A stretch of DNA of 64,000 nucleotides from Flavobacteriales bacterium (GCA_016704485.1 JADJAA010000002.1:186001-250000); one strand, 5' to 3'. Shown: positions 8,964 through 18,518, numbered from the stretch's first letter. Program-made: numbers and translations. Notes: generated by a model from the sequence alone, not told the origin.

Positions 8964-10193
8964 TTAGTTGTTCAGTAGCGTGTCGTACATGCGTGCCGTA
9001 TCCGCTACAAGGCGCGTGTAATGGTACTTTTCACGAACATGATCCCACCCTTCGGCTGCCATGCGTTTGCGCAGTCCTTCATCTTCAACAAGCTGTAATA
9101 GACTGTCTGTAAGGCCATTTGCATCACCGCTGTCATGCAGGAATCCGGTTTTTCCTTGTACCACAACGTTCTCGATCCCGCCAACATTGGTGCTGATCAC
9201 GGGGAGATTTGCCGCTTGTGCCTCAATAAGGCTCACCGGGGTCCCTTCATTCAAGGAAGTAAGCATCATGATGTCAAGACCGGCCGTAACGATATCCACT
9301 TCCTTGATCCAAGACGTGAATGTTATGGAAGCCCTGTCCACTGCGGGTTTTCCGTTAACTCCGTGGCCGAAACCATGTCCATTGAAATACGGTCCGTTAA
9401 CCTGGGAAAGACCCATTTCCTGGACTGACTGCTGAAGGCGTTCACGCTCCTCTCCGTCCCCAACAACAAATGCGCGCACTTTCTTACCGGTGCGTCTTTC
9501 CATACGCGCTATCACATCAATGAAGAGGTCATGGTTCTTGATAGGAACCAAGCGTCCAACGATCCCGATAGCGATCTCGTCTGCGGCAATGCCATAAACA
9601 TGGCGGAACAAGGCGCGCTTCTTTTCGCGGTCATCCTGAAATCGGCTAAGGTCGAACCCGAGCGGTATCACATTCACTTTTTCAGCTTTACATATCCTGT
9701 GCTCATCAACGAGTTCAGTCTTTTGAAGCTCACTGATAGCAACTATGCTAGAGGACCTATTCGCCAGAAAGCGCTCGATGTTCTTATACATAGCAGTTCT
9801 TACCGGACCGAAGTAGCTATGGAAAACGTGGCCATGGAAGGTGTGAACAATGGCCTTCACGCCCATGTCGGCTGCCGCCATGCGTCCCACTGCGCCTGCT
9901 TTTGCGGCATGGGTATGTACAATATCCGGTTTGAATTCTTTGATCAACTCTTTGATCCGTCGGTATGCACCACGATCGCGCCATGGTGCTACTTCCCGCT
10001 GCAATTCCGGTAAGATCACGGGTTTTACACCGATCGCATCCAGGATGTGATGGCTCCCTTCTTCCGTATCCTCTTGACTACCGCCAACAAGTAATGTTTC
10101 GTATTCCGCTGGCATATAGCGGGATAGATAGGCGGCATTGTAGGTTGGCCCACCGAGATTGAATCGGTTGATTATTCGAAGAACCTTAGGCAT
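8964..10193 (-). CDS. GT4-family glycosyltransferase
   Basis: GT-B fold retaining glycosyltransferase of 409 residues, predicted to add a sugar to the lipid-linked polysaccharide unit at the cytoplasmic membrane face. The N-terminal GT4 acceptor region (FNLGGPTYNAAYLSRY, then HTHAAKAGAVGR) and the C-terminal donor-binding domain (IVGRLVPIKNHDLFI and the E-x7-E region LNEGTPVSLIEAQAANLP) are visible. It sits between the methyltransferase and the wza homologue on the same strand. The donor and acceptor cannot be inferred. A short Gly/His/Asn-rich insertion (GPYFNGHGFGHGVNG) in the donor domain is unusual for the family. Confidence 0.92.
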   Translation of the reverse strand: MPKVLRIINRFNLGGPTYNAAYLSRYMPAEYETLLVGGSQEDTEEGSHHILDAIGVKPVILPELQREVAPWRDRGAYRRIKELIKEFKPDIVHTHAAKAGAVGRMAAADMGVKAIVHTFHGHVFHSYFGPVRTAMYKNIERFLANRSSSIVAISELQKTELVDEHRICKAEKVNVIPLGFDLSRFQDDREKKRALFRHVYGIAADEIAIGIVGRLVPIKNHDLFIDVIARMERRTGKKVRAFVVGDGEERERLQQSVQEMGLSQVNGPYFNGHGFGHGVNGKPAVDRASITFTSWIKEVDIVTAGLDIMMLTSLNEGTPVSLIEAQAANLPVISTNVGGIENVVVQGKTGFLHDSGDANGLTDSLLQLVEDEGLRKRMAAEGWDHVREKYHYTRLVADTARMYDTLLNN

Positions 10194-10288
10194 TGTTGAG
10201 CATCTGGTGATAAAAGTAGGTCAATGGGCTATTGGATCGGATCCGCATCTCAAGCAGTAAGACGCAAAAGATGATATTGGTTGCCTAC

Positions 10289-11050
10289 TTAGGTGATCAT
10301 ACTGGACTTTAATAGCAGGTCGGAGCTTAGCCATCGTTTCCATGCTGAATTTCCTGGCACACTATCGATCCACTTTGCAATAACAATTGCTGGCTTCGGT
10401 AGCACACGAGAAAAGGGGAACACGGTTTGGTTAAGCAAGTGAAGTTCAGGTGAATTGAAATAACGACCAACGGCTCCTTTAGCGATCGCCGCAGAGCGAG
10501 GATAGATAGGTACACCGCTTGTCATTACCTTATTCTTTTTACCGGTCAAGGCCAAAAAGGGCTTCGCCAAATTGCGCATCCAAAGATCCAAGGCATGGGA
10601 ATTAGTGAATGACACAATGACCTGTCCGTTCGGTTTAAGACTTTTCGCAATAAATGCTAGGTTCTTCTCCAATTCTTCATCATCCATATAGGTCGTAACG
10701 CCTAGCATGGTGATCAGGTCGAACTTTTTGGTGCTGAAGTGATTGTCATAACCGTGCCCAACGAATTTGTGATCGTTCGGCACCCTGCTTTGGGCGAGCA
10801 TGCCTCCAGAAATATCGGTCGCAAAAAAGCGGGTGGTAGGCCAACGGCTGATCACCTCATCATAGAGATCACCTGTGCCTGAACCGATGTCCAGAACATC
10901 CTTATCCGAAAGGTCCAGCCCCTGGAGGGTTTTCTGCAACCTTTGGTTAAAAAAGTAATGGTGGAAAGCGCTTTTTTTGCCGTACTTCTCCTTGTATCGA
11001 TCAGAAACACTGTCGAAGAACTTCGAGGCAAGAGTGCTGTCCTTGGTCAA
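10289..11050 (-). CDS. Class I SAM-dependent methyltransferase
   Basis: The 253-residue protein has the SAM-binding motif I VLDIGSGTGDLYDEV at about 50-64 and the following strand TRFFATDISGGML. The target is unknown. It is the first gene of the polysaccharide-associated minus-strand run, 95 bases upstream of the glycosyltransferase, so sugar or lipid-carrier methylation is plausible but only inferred. Confidence 0.82.
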   Translation of the reverse strand: MTKDSTLASKFFDSVSDRYKEKYGKKSAFHHYFFNQRLQKTLQGLDLSDKDVLDIGSGTGDLYDEVISRWPTTRFFATDISGGMLAQSRVPNDHKFVGHGYDNHFSTKKFDLITMLGVTTYMDDEELEKNLAFIAKSLKPNGQVIVSFTNSHALDLWMRNLAKPFLALTGKKNKVMTSGVPIYPRSAAIAKGAVGRYFNSPELHLLNQTVFPFSRVLPKPAIVIAKWIDSVPGNSAWKRWLSSDLLLKSSMIT

Positions 11051-11089
11051 AATGAGTTGTAACGATCGTGTTAGAAAAGCAACGGTGAT

Positions 11090-11114
11090 CGCGCTGATAA
11101 TAAAAAGCAGCGCG
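11090..11114 (-). terminator. Probable terminator downstream of lpdA
   Basis: Inverted repeat CGCGCTG / CAGCGCG (7 bp arms, 11-base A/T-rich loop), 44 bases past the lpdA stop. On the minus strand the loop is T-rich but no clean U-run follows the stem. It separates lpdA from the methyltransferase gene. Confidence 0.45.
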
Positions 11115-11157
11115 CATTAGTAGGTTGGCCTTCCATAATAACGTGAAAGGACCTGAT

Positions 11158-12546
11158 CTACAGGTGTATCACTTCGCCATAAGCAGCCGCTGCAGCTTCC
11201 ATGATCGCCTCGCTCATAGTAGGGTGAGGATGAACGGTCTTAATGATCTCGTGTCCAGTGGTCTCGAGTTTCCGGATGCTAACGCACTCCGCGATCATTT
11301 CGGTAACATTCATGCCGATCATGTGTGCGCCTAGAAGCTCACCGTACTTGGCATCAAAGATCAATTTAACGAAACCGTCCTTTGCGCCGGCAGCACTTGC
11401 TTTACCGCTGGCCATGAAGGGGAACTTGCCTATTTTGATATCAAGTCCTTTTTCTTTCGCCTGTTTCTCGGTCATTCCCACGCTGGCAACTTCAGGACTA
11501 CAATAAGTACATCCGGGAATATTGTTGTAGTCCAGCTTTTGCGGGTTCTTTCCTGCGATCTGCTCTACGCAGATGATTCCTTCAGCACTAGCTACGTGGG
11601 CCAGTGCTTGGCCTGGGGTAACATCTCCAATGGCATAGTAACCGGGCATGTTCGTGGCATAGAAGTCATCCACTTTGATCTTCCCTTTATCGGTAACAAT
11701 TCCGATCTCCTGAAGGCCGAAACCCTCAATATTGGGTGTGATCCCTACTGCGCTCAGCACGATATCGCATTCAATGGTCTGCTCACCTTTTGGGGTCTTC
11801 ACGGTCACCTTGCATCCTTTACCGCTGGTATCCACTTTGGTCACTTCGGAAGAGGTCATTACCTCGATCCCTTGTTTCTTGAAGCTTTTTTCCAGTTGCT
11901 TGCTCACATCTTCATCTTCCACGGGAACCACGTTCGGAAGAAACTCTATTAGGGTAACTTTAGTACCTAGCGCGTTATAGAAATAAGCAAACTCGCTACC
12001 TATTGCACCGCTGCCAACAACAACCATGCTCTTGGGTTGCTCAGGCAGAACCATGGCATCACGGTAACCAATGATCTTCTTCCCATCCTGTTTCAACGCA
12101 GGCAGTTCGCGGCTACGCGCACCGGTCGCGATGATGACATTCTTACCCTCAACGGTCTGGGTTTTGCCATCCGCACCTTTCACATCGATCTTCTTCCCGG
12201 GTTTCAGTGTACCCGTACCCATGATCACATCGATCTTGTTCTTTTTCATCAAGAATTGCACGCCACTGCTCATGCCTTTTGCTACATCGCGGCTGCGGGC
12301 AACGATCGCTGGAAAGTCCGCTTTCGGTGAGCCTACGGTAATGCCATAATCCTTTGCATGGTTAATGTATTCGAACACATTCGCACTTTTCAGTAGTGCT
12401 TTAGTAGGAATACAGCCCCAGTTCAGGCAGATACCGCCAAGTGCTTCTTTCTCAACAATAGCGGTCTTGAGTCCAAGTTGGCTGGCACGGATAGCAGCAA
12501 CATAGCCACCAGGGCCACTGCCGAGAACGATCAGGTCATAGGTCAT
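11158..12546 (-). CDS. lpdA: Dihydrolipoyl dehydrogenase (E3)
   Basis: Flavoprotein disulfide oxidoreductase that reoxidises dihydrolipoamide in 2-oxoacid dehydrogenase and glycine cleavage complexes. The 462 residues match the family. FAD-binding motif VLGSGPGGYVAAIRA begins at about residue 7, the redox-active disulfide is in GGICLNWGCIPTK, the NAD-binding motif is VVVGSGAIGSEFA, the second FAD motif is YAIGDV, and the C-terminal catalytic His-Glu pair is in VHPHPTMSEAI. A divergent membrane-protein gene lies 150 bases upstream; a TAACTTCG box on the minus strand at 12659-12666 may be its promoter, giving a leader of about 110 bases. Confidence 0.97.
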   Translation of the reverse strand: MTYDLIVLGSGPGGYVAAIRASQLGLKTAIVEKEALGGICLNWGCIPTKALLKSANVFEYINHAKDYGITVGSPKADFPAIVARSRDVAKGMSSGVQFLMKKNKIDVIMGTGTLKPGKKIDVKGADGKTQTVEGKNVIIATGARSRELPALKQDGKKIIGYRDAMVLPEQPKSMVVVGSGAIGSEFAYFYNALGTKVTLIEFLPNVVPVEDEDVSKQLEKSFKKQGIEVMTSSEVTKVDTSGKGCKVTVKTPKGEQTIECDIVLSAVGITPNIEGFGLQEIGIVTDKGKIKVDDFYATNMPGYYAIGDVTPGQALAHVASAEGIICVEQIAGKNPQKLDYNNIPGCTYCSPEVASVGMTEKQAKEKGLDIKIGKFPFMASGKASAAGAKDGFVKLIFDAKYGELLGAHMIGMNVTEMIAECVSIRKLETTGHEIIKTVHPHPTMSEAIMEAAAAAYGEVIHL

Positions 12547-12695
12547 AGGAAGAATGGAATATGCGGTTGTCTTGTTCTAATTAGACTTCGGGAAATGCCC
12601 CGGATCATCCTTCGAAGTAGATGACCGGGAAATGAGGTCAACTCTCCGAAAGTGGGTGCGAAGTTAGCGATCGCGGATAACCACGCAGCTCGTTC

Positions 12696-13235
12696 GTGAA
12701 AGCCATTGATCTTATAACGTCCTATCTATTGTTAGCAGCTATTTTCGCCGCCATGGAGGAAGGTAAACTTGGTCATGGGAACAAAAAGGCACCCCTATTG
12801 AAGCAACTCCTTACGGTCAGCTTCATGAACATTGGCGCATTTGTGGTTTTCTATAGCATCGGGATGATCGGAATGCTAGGTATCAAGCAACTCACATTCG
12901 ATGAATTCGTGGGAACAATTGAACCCCAGATCGAATTGATGGGAGGCTATGATGCGCTTCCCGGTATTGAACAATTAACCCACTTGATCTATGACCACGG
13001 GGCAATGCTGATGGCGCTCTTACTGCTACGCACCGTGGTTCGCGGCATTGGTGCTTATCTCATTTATAAAGGACGAAAGAACGGTTTCATGGTTTACGCC
13101 ATTGCTCAATTGGTGGGCATATTTCTCCCGCATATCGTATTACCGTGGGTGTATCTTGGCTTTTTCGGACCGCTGTCCTCCGTATCCATGACGGCATTGT
13201 ATGGCTCCATTCTGCGCCCCAAAAAGGTAGACTGA
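12696..13235 (+). CDS. Uncharacterised membrane protein
   Basis: A 179-residue protein with four or more hydrophobic segments (about 8-22, 38-60, 95-115, 128-160). I do not recognise the family. The start is GTG at 12696; no better ATG lies upstream in frame. It is divergent from lpdA and convergent with ridA, so it is probably transcribed alone. Confidence 0.7.
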   Translation: MKAIDLITSYLLLAAIFAAMEEGKLGHGNKKAPLLKQLLTVSFMNIGAFVVFYSIGMIGMLGIKQLTFDEFVGTIEPQIELMGGYDALPGIEQLTHLIYDHGAMLMALLLLRTVVRGIGAYLIYKGRKNGFMVYAIAQLVGIFLPHIVLPWVYLGFFGPLSSVSMTALYGSILRPKKVD

Positions 13236-13250
13236 ATCAGGTCAGTCCGG

Positions 13251-13631
13251 TTATCCGGATATTGCAATACCGCTTATTTCCACGTTCACATTTCGCGGTA
13301 GACCTTTCACGGCAACTGCTTCCCGTGCAGGAGGTACATCATCGAAATAACGTGCATACACGTCGTTCACAGCGGCATAATGGTCCATGTTGCTCAAGAA
13401 GATGGTCACCTTCACCAAATGTTCGAAACCGAGTCCGGCTTCTTTCAAAAGGGCGCGAACATTTTCCATTACCTGCTCAGTTTCTTCCGCGATGCTGTTC
13501 ATACGCAAGTCCCCTGTTCCAGGGTCCAACGCGATCTGTCCGCTCAGGAATACGAAACCACCTGCGGCAATTGCAGGTGTATAGGGTGCAATGGGTTTTG
13601 CAGCGTTCGGGGGTAGTATTGGGGTTTTCAT
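13251..13631 (-). CDS. ridA: RidA family enamine/imine deaminase
   Basis: Hydrolyses reactive 2-aminoacrylate-type enamines and imines. The 126-residue length fits the YjgF/YER057c/UK114 family, and hallmark stretches are visible: AIAPYTPAIAAGGFVFLSGQIALDPGTGDL, here split by family positions, then VENVRALLKEAG-type helix, KVTIFLSNMDHYAAVNDVY and the C-terminal PPAREAVAVKGLPRNVNVEI with the conserved Arg that anchors the substrate carboxylate. It is divergent from surE (63 bases between starts). Confidence 0.93.
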   Translation of the reverse strand: MKTPILPPNAAKPIAPYTPAIAAGGFVFLSGQIALDPGTGDLRMNSIAEETEQVMENVRALLKEAGLGFEHLVKVTIFLSNMDHYAAVNDVYARYFDDVPPAREAVAVKGLPRNVNVEISGIAISG

Positions 13632-13680
13632 TTAACAAAGATGGTGATGGGCCGGTTCTTTCCACTTAGAAGATGACCAA

Positions 13681-13688
13681 TAGCTTTG
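13681..13688 (+). promoter_or_regulatory. -7 box TAGCTTTG of surE
   Basis: Exact match to the Bacteroidota -7 consensus TAnnTTTG, ending six bases before the surE ATG at 13695. The spacing predicts a leaderless or nearly leaderless transcript. No clear -33 TTG is seen. Confidence 0.45.
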
Positions 13689-13694
13689 CCACCC

Positions 13695-14477
13695 ATGAAA
13701 GACAAGCGCCCGCTGATCCTGGTCACCAATGATGATGGCATATTCGCATCCGGCATTCGCACGCTGGTGGAAGAGATAATGCCCTATGGCCGTGTGATCG
13801 TAGTTGCACCGGATAAACCGCAGAGTGCAATGGGACATGCCATTACGATCCATAATTTTCTGCGGTTGTCAAAAGTCGAACTGATGGATGGTGTGGAAGC
13901 ATGGAGTTGTACCGGTACACCGGTTGATTGCGTGAAACTGGCGATCTACAAATTGCTTGGCGGTAGCAAACCGGATCTGCTGGTCAGTGGGATCAACCAT
14001 GGGGCGAACATCAGTATCAACGTATTGTACAGCGGTACCATGAGCGCTGCTGTTGAGGGTGCAATGGAAGGGATCCCGAGCATTGGTTTCAGTTTGATGG
14101 ACCATGCGGTAGATGCCGATTTCAGCCAAGTACGTCCTATCATCCGCAGTGTTACTGAGAACACGTTGAAGCACGGCATGTCACAGGGTATCTGTCTCAA
14201 TGTGAACATTCCGCGGAATACCGGTGTGGCTCTCAAAGGTCTACGTGTATGCCGTCAGGCCAGGGCCAATTGGGAAGATGAATTCGAGACCCGCTTGGAT
14301 CCCGGGAACAAGGAATACTATTGGATGCGCGGTGAGTTCCGAAGTGAAGATCACGGTGAGGATACCGACGTTTGGGCAGTTCGGAACGGTTTTGCAAGTA
14401 TGGTTCCAGTTCAATTCGATATGACCGCGCACCATACAATTGCCGACCTTAATACGTGGGACCATGCCATCGGATAG
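13695..14477 (+). CDS. surE: 5'/3'-nucleotidase SurE
   Basis: Metal-dependent nucleoside monophosphatase used in nucleotide turnover and stress survival. I chose the ATG at 13695 over the TTG at 13686, because MKDKRPLILVTNDDG places the catalytic NDDG motif at the expected N-terminal position. Further motifs: DKPQSAMGHAIT, CTGTPVDCVK, and LVSGINHGANIS with the phosphate-binding Asn. At about 260 residues it has family length. It overlaps the next small gene by 14 bases and heads the surE-membrane protein-lpxB unit. Confidence 0.96.
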   Translation: MKDKRPLILVTNDDGIFASGIRTLVEEIMPYGRVIVVAPDKPQSAMGHAITIHNFLRLSKVELMDGVEAWSCTGTPVDCVKLAIYKLLGGSKPDLLVSGINHGANISINVLYSGTMSAAVEGAMEGIPSIGFSLMDHAVDADFSQVRPIIRSVTENTLKHGMSQGICLNVNIPRNTGVALKGLRVCRQARANWEDEFETRLDPGNKEYYWMRGEFRSEDHGEDTDVWAVRNGFASMVPVQFDMTAHHTIADLNTWDHAIG

Positions 14478-14772
14478 TTTGCGTCTAGGGTTGATCACCG
14501 GACTTCTGGTTCCACTACTGGGGTTTGTCATCTATGCCACGATGTATGTTACGGGCATCCGTCCACATCTTACGTTCTCCTATTTCGTGAATGATCTTTT
14601 CTTGGGCACACGCACGTATCAGTCGCCCGTTCTATCGCTATCGCTGATCGCAAATTTGCCGCTGTTCTTCTGGTATGATCGTAAGGAGATGCCAAAGGCG
14701 ATGCGAGGAGTGATCCTCGCGAGCTTTGTTTATGCAGTTGTTGTCGTTGCGTTATGGTTGGTAGCTTTATGA
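14464..14772 (+). CDS. Small membrane protein between surE and lpxB
   Basis: A 102-residue protein with three hydrophobic helices (about 6-28, 50-65, 80-100). I do not recognise a named family. I chose the ATG at 14464, which overlaps the surE stop; the frame is open upstream to 14440 but that lies deeper in surE. The stop overlaps the lpxB ATG (ATGA), so the three genes are translationally coupled. A role near lipid A synthesis is suggested only by position. Confidence 0.7.
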   Translation: MPSDSLRLGLITGLLVPLLGFVIYATMYVTGIRPHLTFSYFVNDLFLGTRTYQSPVLSLSLIANLPLFFWYDRKEMPKAMRGVILASFVYAVVVVALWLVAL

Positions 14773-15899
14773 GCAAGCGCATATACATCATTGCAGGTGA
14801 AGCCAGCGGAGATCTACATGGAGGCAACTTGGTCAAAGCATTGTTCAATGAAGCAGCCGGGTCGAAGTCGGAGCTGAAAATTCGCGGATGGGGTGGTGAT
14901 CGGATGGCTGCTGCTGGTGCCGATGTGGTAAAGCACTACAGCGAGCTGGCCTTCATGGGCTTTACACAGGTGATCATGAATTTGCGCAGTATCCTGCGCA
15001 ACATCGATGCATGCAAAGCGGACATTGCAGCTTTCACACCCGACGCTATCATCCTGATCGATTACCCCGGATTCAATTTACGAATAGCGCAGTGGGCGCA
15101 TGAAAAAGGCATACCGGTGCATTACTACATCAGCCCTCAGGTCTGGGCGTGGAAGAAAGGCAGAGTGCATACCATCAAGAAAGTCGTGGATCGCATGTAT
15201 GTGATCCTTCCGTTCGAGAAGGAGTGGTACGCGCAATATGGCATGGATGTGGATTTTGTTGGCCATCCGTTGTTGGATGCCATCGAGCAGGAGGGCAGTT
15301 CCGAGGTGTTGCCTTTGCCGGGTGCTGATGGCCGTCCTGTGATCGCGCTTTTACCGGGCAGCAGAAGGCAAGAGATCGTGCGCATGTTACCACTCATGAT
15401 CAATGCCGTTCGACATTTTCCGCAGTTCCGTGCGGTCGTGGCAGCGGCTCCCTCGGTTCCGGACGCGGATTATGTTGATCTGATCGGCGACGCACCCATC
15501 ACCCTGGTCAAGGACAGGACCTATGACATTCTGCGTACAGCGCACTCCGCGCTCGTTACAAGTGGCACGGCAACATTGGAAACCGCTTTATTCGGAGTGC
15601 CAGAGGTGGTCTGCTACAGCGGTAGCGCTATAAATGTGTGGCTGGCAAAGCGATTGGTGAACATAGAGTACATCAGCTTGGTGAACCTCATTATGGAGCG
15701 GGAAGTGGTAAGGGAACTGATCCAATCCGACCTGAACGAAAAAGGTCTGAGTACCGAATTGGAAAGAATTTCTTCCGCAGGTGACTACCGGAACACCATG
15801 ATCGAGGGGCTTTCTGCCTTGCGCGAAAAACTAGGAGGCCCTGGAGCATCTAAAAAGGTTGCCAAAGCCGTGTGGATAACTCTGGACCCTGCGTCCTGA
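14769..15899 (+). CDS. lpxB: Lipid-A-disaccharide synthase
   Basis: GT19 enzyme that joins UDP-2,3-diacylglucosamine and lipid X in lipid A synthesis at the inner membrane. I start it at 14769, where the ATG overlaps the preceding TGA, giving MSKRIYIIAGEASGDLHGG. Family motifs: IIAGEASGDLHG near the N-terminus, GWGGDRMAAAGADV, IDYPGFNLRIA, YYISPQVWAWKKGR, GHPLLD, LLPGSRRQEI and TSGTATLETALFGVPEVVCY. At 376 residues it has family length. It is direct evidence for a Gram-negative envelope. Confidence 0.97.
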   Translation: MSKRIYIIAGEASGDLHGGNLVKALFNEAAGSKSELKIRGWGGDRMAAAGADVVKHYSELAFMGFTQVIMNLRSILRNIDACKADIAAFTPDAIILIDYPGFNLRIAQWAHEKGIPVHYYISPQVWAWKKGRVHTIKKVVDRMYVILPFEKEWYAQYGMDVDFVGHPLLDAIEQEGSSEVLPLPGADGRPVIALLPGSRRQEIVRMLPLMINAVRHFPQFRAVVAAAPSVPDADYVDLIGDAPITLVKDRTYDILRTAHSALVTSGTATLETALFGVPEVVCYSGSAINVWLAKRLVNIEYISLVNLIMEREVVRELIQSDLNEKGLSTELERISSAGDYRNTMIEGLSALREKLGGPGASKKVAKAVWITLDPAS

Positions 15900-15962
15900 A
15901 GTACACAAGGCCACCCGATACATTTGGGCGCTCGTCGGGATCTGTACGTCGACGGAGTACCC

Positions 15963-17159
15963 ATGATCAAACGAATTTCAAGCCTGTTCCTTACACTTGC
16001 TTCCTTATTTGTGCAGGCTCAAGACCGTACGATCAGCGTGGGCTTATTGCAGGACCGGACGGTTCGGCACATCATGGTCATGAGCACAAAAGGCAACTGT
16101 TCGGTGCTTGTGGATGGTAAACGTATCGGTGAGGTCAAAGCGAACGATGGCTTACTGGTGGATCTCGTTGATGGGAAGATCAAAGGTAAGTCACTGTCGC
16201 TAGCGTTTACTGCAACCACTTCTGTGGAACTTGTGCCGCAGCTGGAAAGTGGCGGATTCAGGCTACGCTCCATGGATCACAAATTGGCGGAACGGACCTA
16301 TCCCGGCGCACTTACGATCACGAACAACGGTGGGTCTTTCAAGCTGGTGGATGCAGCAGATATTGAAGCTTACACAGAAGGAGTGGTGAAGGCCGAAGCC
16401 GGAAATAAGCACCACGTGGAGTATTACAAATTGCAGAGCGTAAGCTGCCGAACTTATGCGCTAAGCAATACACGCAAACATGCATTGGACGGATTTCAAT
16501 TATGCGATGGCGTTCATTGCCAAGTATTCTATGGCATAAATACGAACGATAGCATTCATCAAGCTGTGGAAGCTACCAAAGGACTTGTGCTCGTTGATCC
16601 GAACATCAAACTGATCCATGCTACTTTCCACAGTAATTGCGGCGGCGAAACCGTGAATGCCGAAGATCTGTGGTCCAAGCGGGAACCCTATTTGCGAGCG
16701 ACCAAGGATACCTTCTGTTTGGCATCACCTCATGCTACTTGGAAGAAGACACTTACACGCAAGGAATGGCTGCATTACCTGAACACTAAGTACAAGATCC
16801 GGACGAATGATAAGGACCAGTTACATGCTGTTCTGAACTACGCACCGGAATGCCGTGATCTTTATTTGGCGAATACGTGGCCGTTGGTTCCTTTGAAGAA
16901 TGTTCGCGAAGATCTGAAACTACGATCCACCTTTTTCTCCGTGCATGCTCAAGGTGATAACGTGGTATTGGAAGGACGAGGTTTCGGGCATGGCGTAGGC
17001 TTATGCCAAGAAGGGTCCATGCGCATGGCACGTTCAGGGCTCGGTTACATGGATATTCTGCACCACTACTACAAAGATGTCCATTTGGTGGACGTTAGTT
17101 CCGTGGAATTCTTCCGCGCAGAAGAGCAGGTGGGAAATAGCTTTGGAACGAATCCTTGA
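15963..17159 (+). CDS. Secreted SpoIID/LytB-domain protein
   Basis: The start at 15963 gives a clean signal peptide (MIKRISSLFLTLASLFVQAQ), so I prefer it to the longer frame from 15924. The SpoIID domain covers about residues 95-380: ADIEAYTEGVVKAEAG, KLQSVSCRTYAL, and a C-terminal GRGFGHGVGLCQEGS motif shared with the SpoIID/LytB family, whose founding member is a peptidoglycan lytic transglycosylase in spore formers. In non-sporulating Bacteroidota its role is not established; envelope remodelling is the usual inference. Confidence 0.85.
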   Translation: MIKRISSLFLTLASLFVQAQDRTISVGLLQDRTVRHIMVMSTKGNCSVLVDGKRIGEVKANDGLLVDLVDGKIKGKSLSLAFTATTSVELVPQLESGGFRLRSMDHKLAERTYPGALTITNNGGSFKLVDAADIEAYTEGVVKAEAGNKHHVEYYKLQSVSCRTYALSNTRKHALDGFQLCDGVHCQVFYGINTNDSIHQAVEATKGLVLVDPNIKLIHATFHSNCGGETVNAEDLWSKREPYLRATKDTFCLASPHATWKKTLTRKEWLHYLNTKYKIRTNDKDQLHAVLNYAPECRDLYLANTWPLVPLKNVREDLKLRSTFFSVHAQGDNVVLEGRGFGHGVGLCQEGSMRMARSGLGYMDILHHYYKDVHLVDVSSVEFFRAEEQVGNSFGTNP

Positions 17160-17224
17160 CACTCCGTTGAGTTGCGATCAGGAGCCGTCCTGACCGATGG
17201 TATTTTCGGTAAACACTGTAACGC

Positions 17225-18415
17225 ATGGCACAAGCGCGAATTACCGTAGACGATACACGGGACAGGATCCGCAACGGACACCCATGGATATTCGGTACCC
17301 AGATCCAGAAGGAAGAAGGGGAGTACGCCCCGGGTGATATCGTGCAGGTCTTCGATAAGCGTCGCAGGCCTTTGGGGCAAGGTTATATCAATCCTGCATC
17401 CATGATCCGCATCCGGTTGTTGACACCGCATTTGGAAGATCGGATCAACAAAGCATTCATTACTGAGCGGATCGTTGCTGCTTGGCAATATCGCCTACGC
17501 ATGGGGCATGGTTCCAGTTGTAGAGTTGTATTCGGTGAAGCCGATGGGTTGCCCGGCCTTGTCGTGGATAAATTCCAGGACGTCGGTACGAAGAAGTTAG
17601 TGCTATCGGTGCAATTCCTAACGCTCGGAATGGAGCGTTGGAAGGATGTTGTATTGGAAGCGTTGAACGCTACGATAAAACCGGATGGTGTGTATTTGCG
17701 CAACGATGTACCTATCCGCGAAAAAGAAGGACTTGAACAATACAAAGGCTTTGCTGACAAACCCTTCGATACTGATCTGATCATCGACGAGAACGGCTTG
17801 CGGATCTCCGTTGACGTGGCGGGTGGGCAGAAGACAGGCCATTTTCTTGATCAAGTAGCGAACCATGCAGCCATGCAACAGATCAGTTCCGGCAATAGGG
17901 TATTGGATTGCTTCACGCACACTGGCGGCTTTGGCCTGCACGCCGCGCACTATGGTGCCAAAGAAGTTTACGGGATCGACATCAGTGAAGATGCCATTAC
18001 CCAAGCAAAGCGGAATACAGCGCTCAATAAGTTGAAGAACATCAGCTTCGGTAAGGCAAATGTGTTCGACTACCTCACGGACGCCAGTTCCAAGGGAGAG
18101 CAATGGGACGTCATTGTGTTGGACCCACCCGCTTTCGCGAAGAGTAAAAGTGCCATTGATAATGCATACCGTGGATACAAGGAGATCAACCTACGTGCAT
18201 TGAAATGCATAACGAAAGGTGGTTTTCTGGTAACCTGTTCCTGTAGCCAGCACATGGGTCCTGAATTGTTCCGCAAGATGATCGCTGAAGCCGGTGTGGA
18301 TGCTGGCCGCCGCTTGCGCGAAGTGTACTACGGTACCCAACCAACGGACCATCCCATCCTTTGGGGTGTTCCAGAATCGCACTACTTGAAGTGCTTCGTA
18401 TTGGAAGTGCAGTAG
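17225..18415 (+). CDS. RlmI/RlmK-like 23S rRNA (cytosine-C5) methyltransferase
   Basis: The 396 residues show an N-terminal PUA RNA-binding domain (about 1-80, NGHPWIFGTQI), an EEHUD-like middle region and a C-terminal Rossmann methyltransferase with motif I VLDCFTHTGGFGLHAA, DISEDAI and the catalytic-region motif VLDPPAFAKSK. The later Cys-containing stretch LVTCSCSQHM matches RlmI. The E. coli homologue makes m5C1962 in 23S rRNA; the same target is inferred here, not shown. Confidence 0.9.
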   Translation: MAQARITVDDTRDRIRNGHPWIFGTQIQKEEGEYAPGDIVQVFDKRRRPLGQGYINPASMIRIRLLTPHLEDRINKAFITERIVAAWQYRLRMGHGSSCRVVFGEADGLPGLVVDKFQDVGTKKLVLSVQFLTLGMERWKDVVLEALNATIKPDGVYLRNDVPIREKEGLEQYKGFADKPFDTDLIIDENGLRISVDVAGGQKTGHFLDQVANHAAMQQISSGNRVLDCFTHTGGFGLHAAHYGAKEVYGIDISEDAITQAKRNTALNKLKNISFGKANVFDYLTDASSKGEQWDVIVLDPPAFAKSKSAIDNAYRGYKEINLRALKCITKGGFLVTCSCSQHMGPELFRKMIAEAGVDAGRRLREVYYGTQPTDHPILWGVPESHYLKCFVLEVQ

Positions 18416-18462
18416 GGCACCCTAAAATTGGTCGTAGGATTTTTCTGTATTTTCATCATTCC

Positions 18463-18518
18463 AAAAGAAGTAATGTGAATTGACATTGTCTATTTGCATT
18501 GTGTGAATTACTTCTTTT
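18463..18518 (+). terminator. Long stem-loop with 12-bp perfect arms after the RlmI-like gene
   Basis: Arms AAAAGAAGTAAT (18463-18474) and ATTACTTCTTTT (18507-18518) are perfectly complementary, with a 32-base loop that contains further partial complementarity. The right arm ends in TTTT, so termination of the upstream gene is plausible. The A/T-rich stem makes it a weak classical terminator. Confidence 0.4.
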
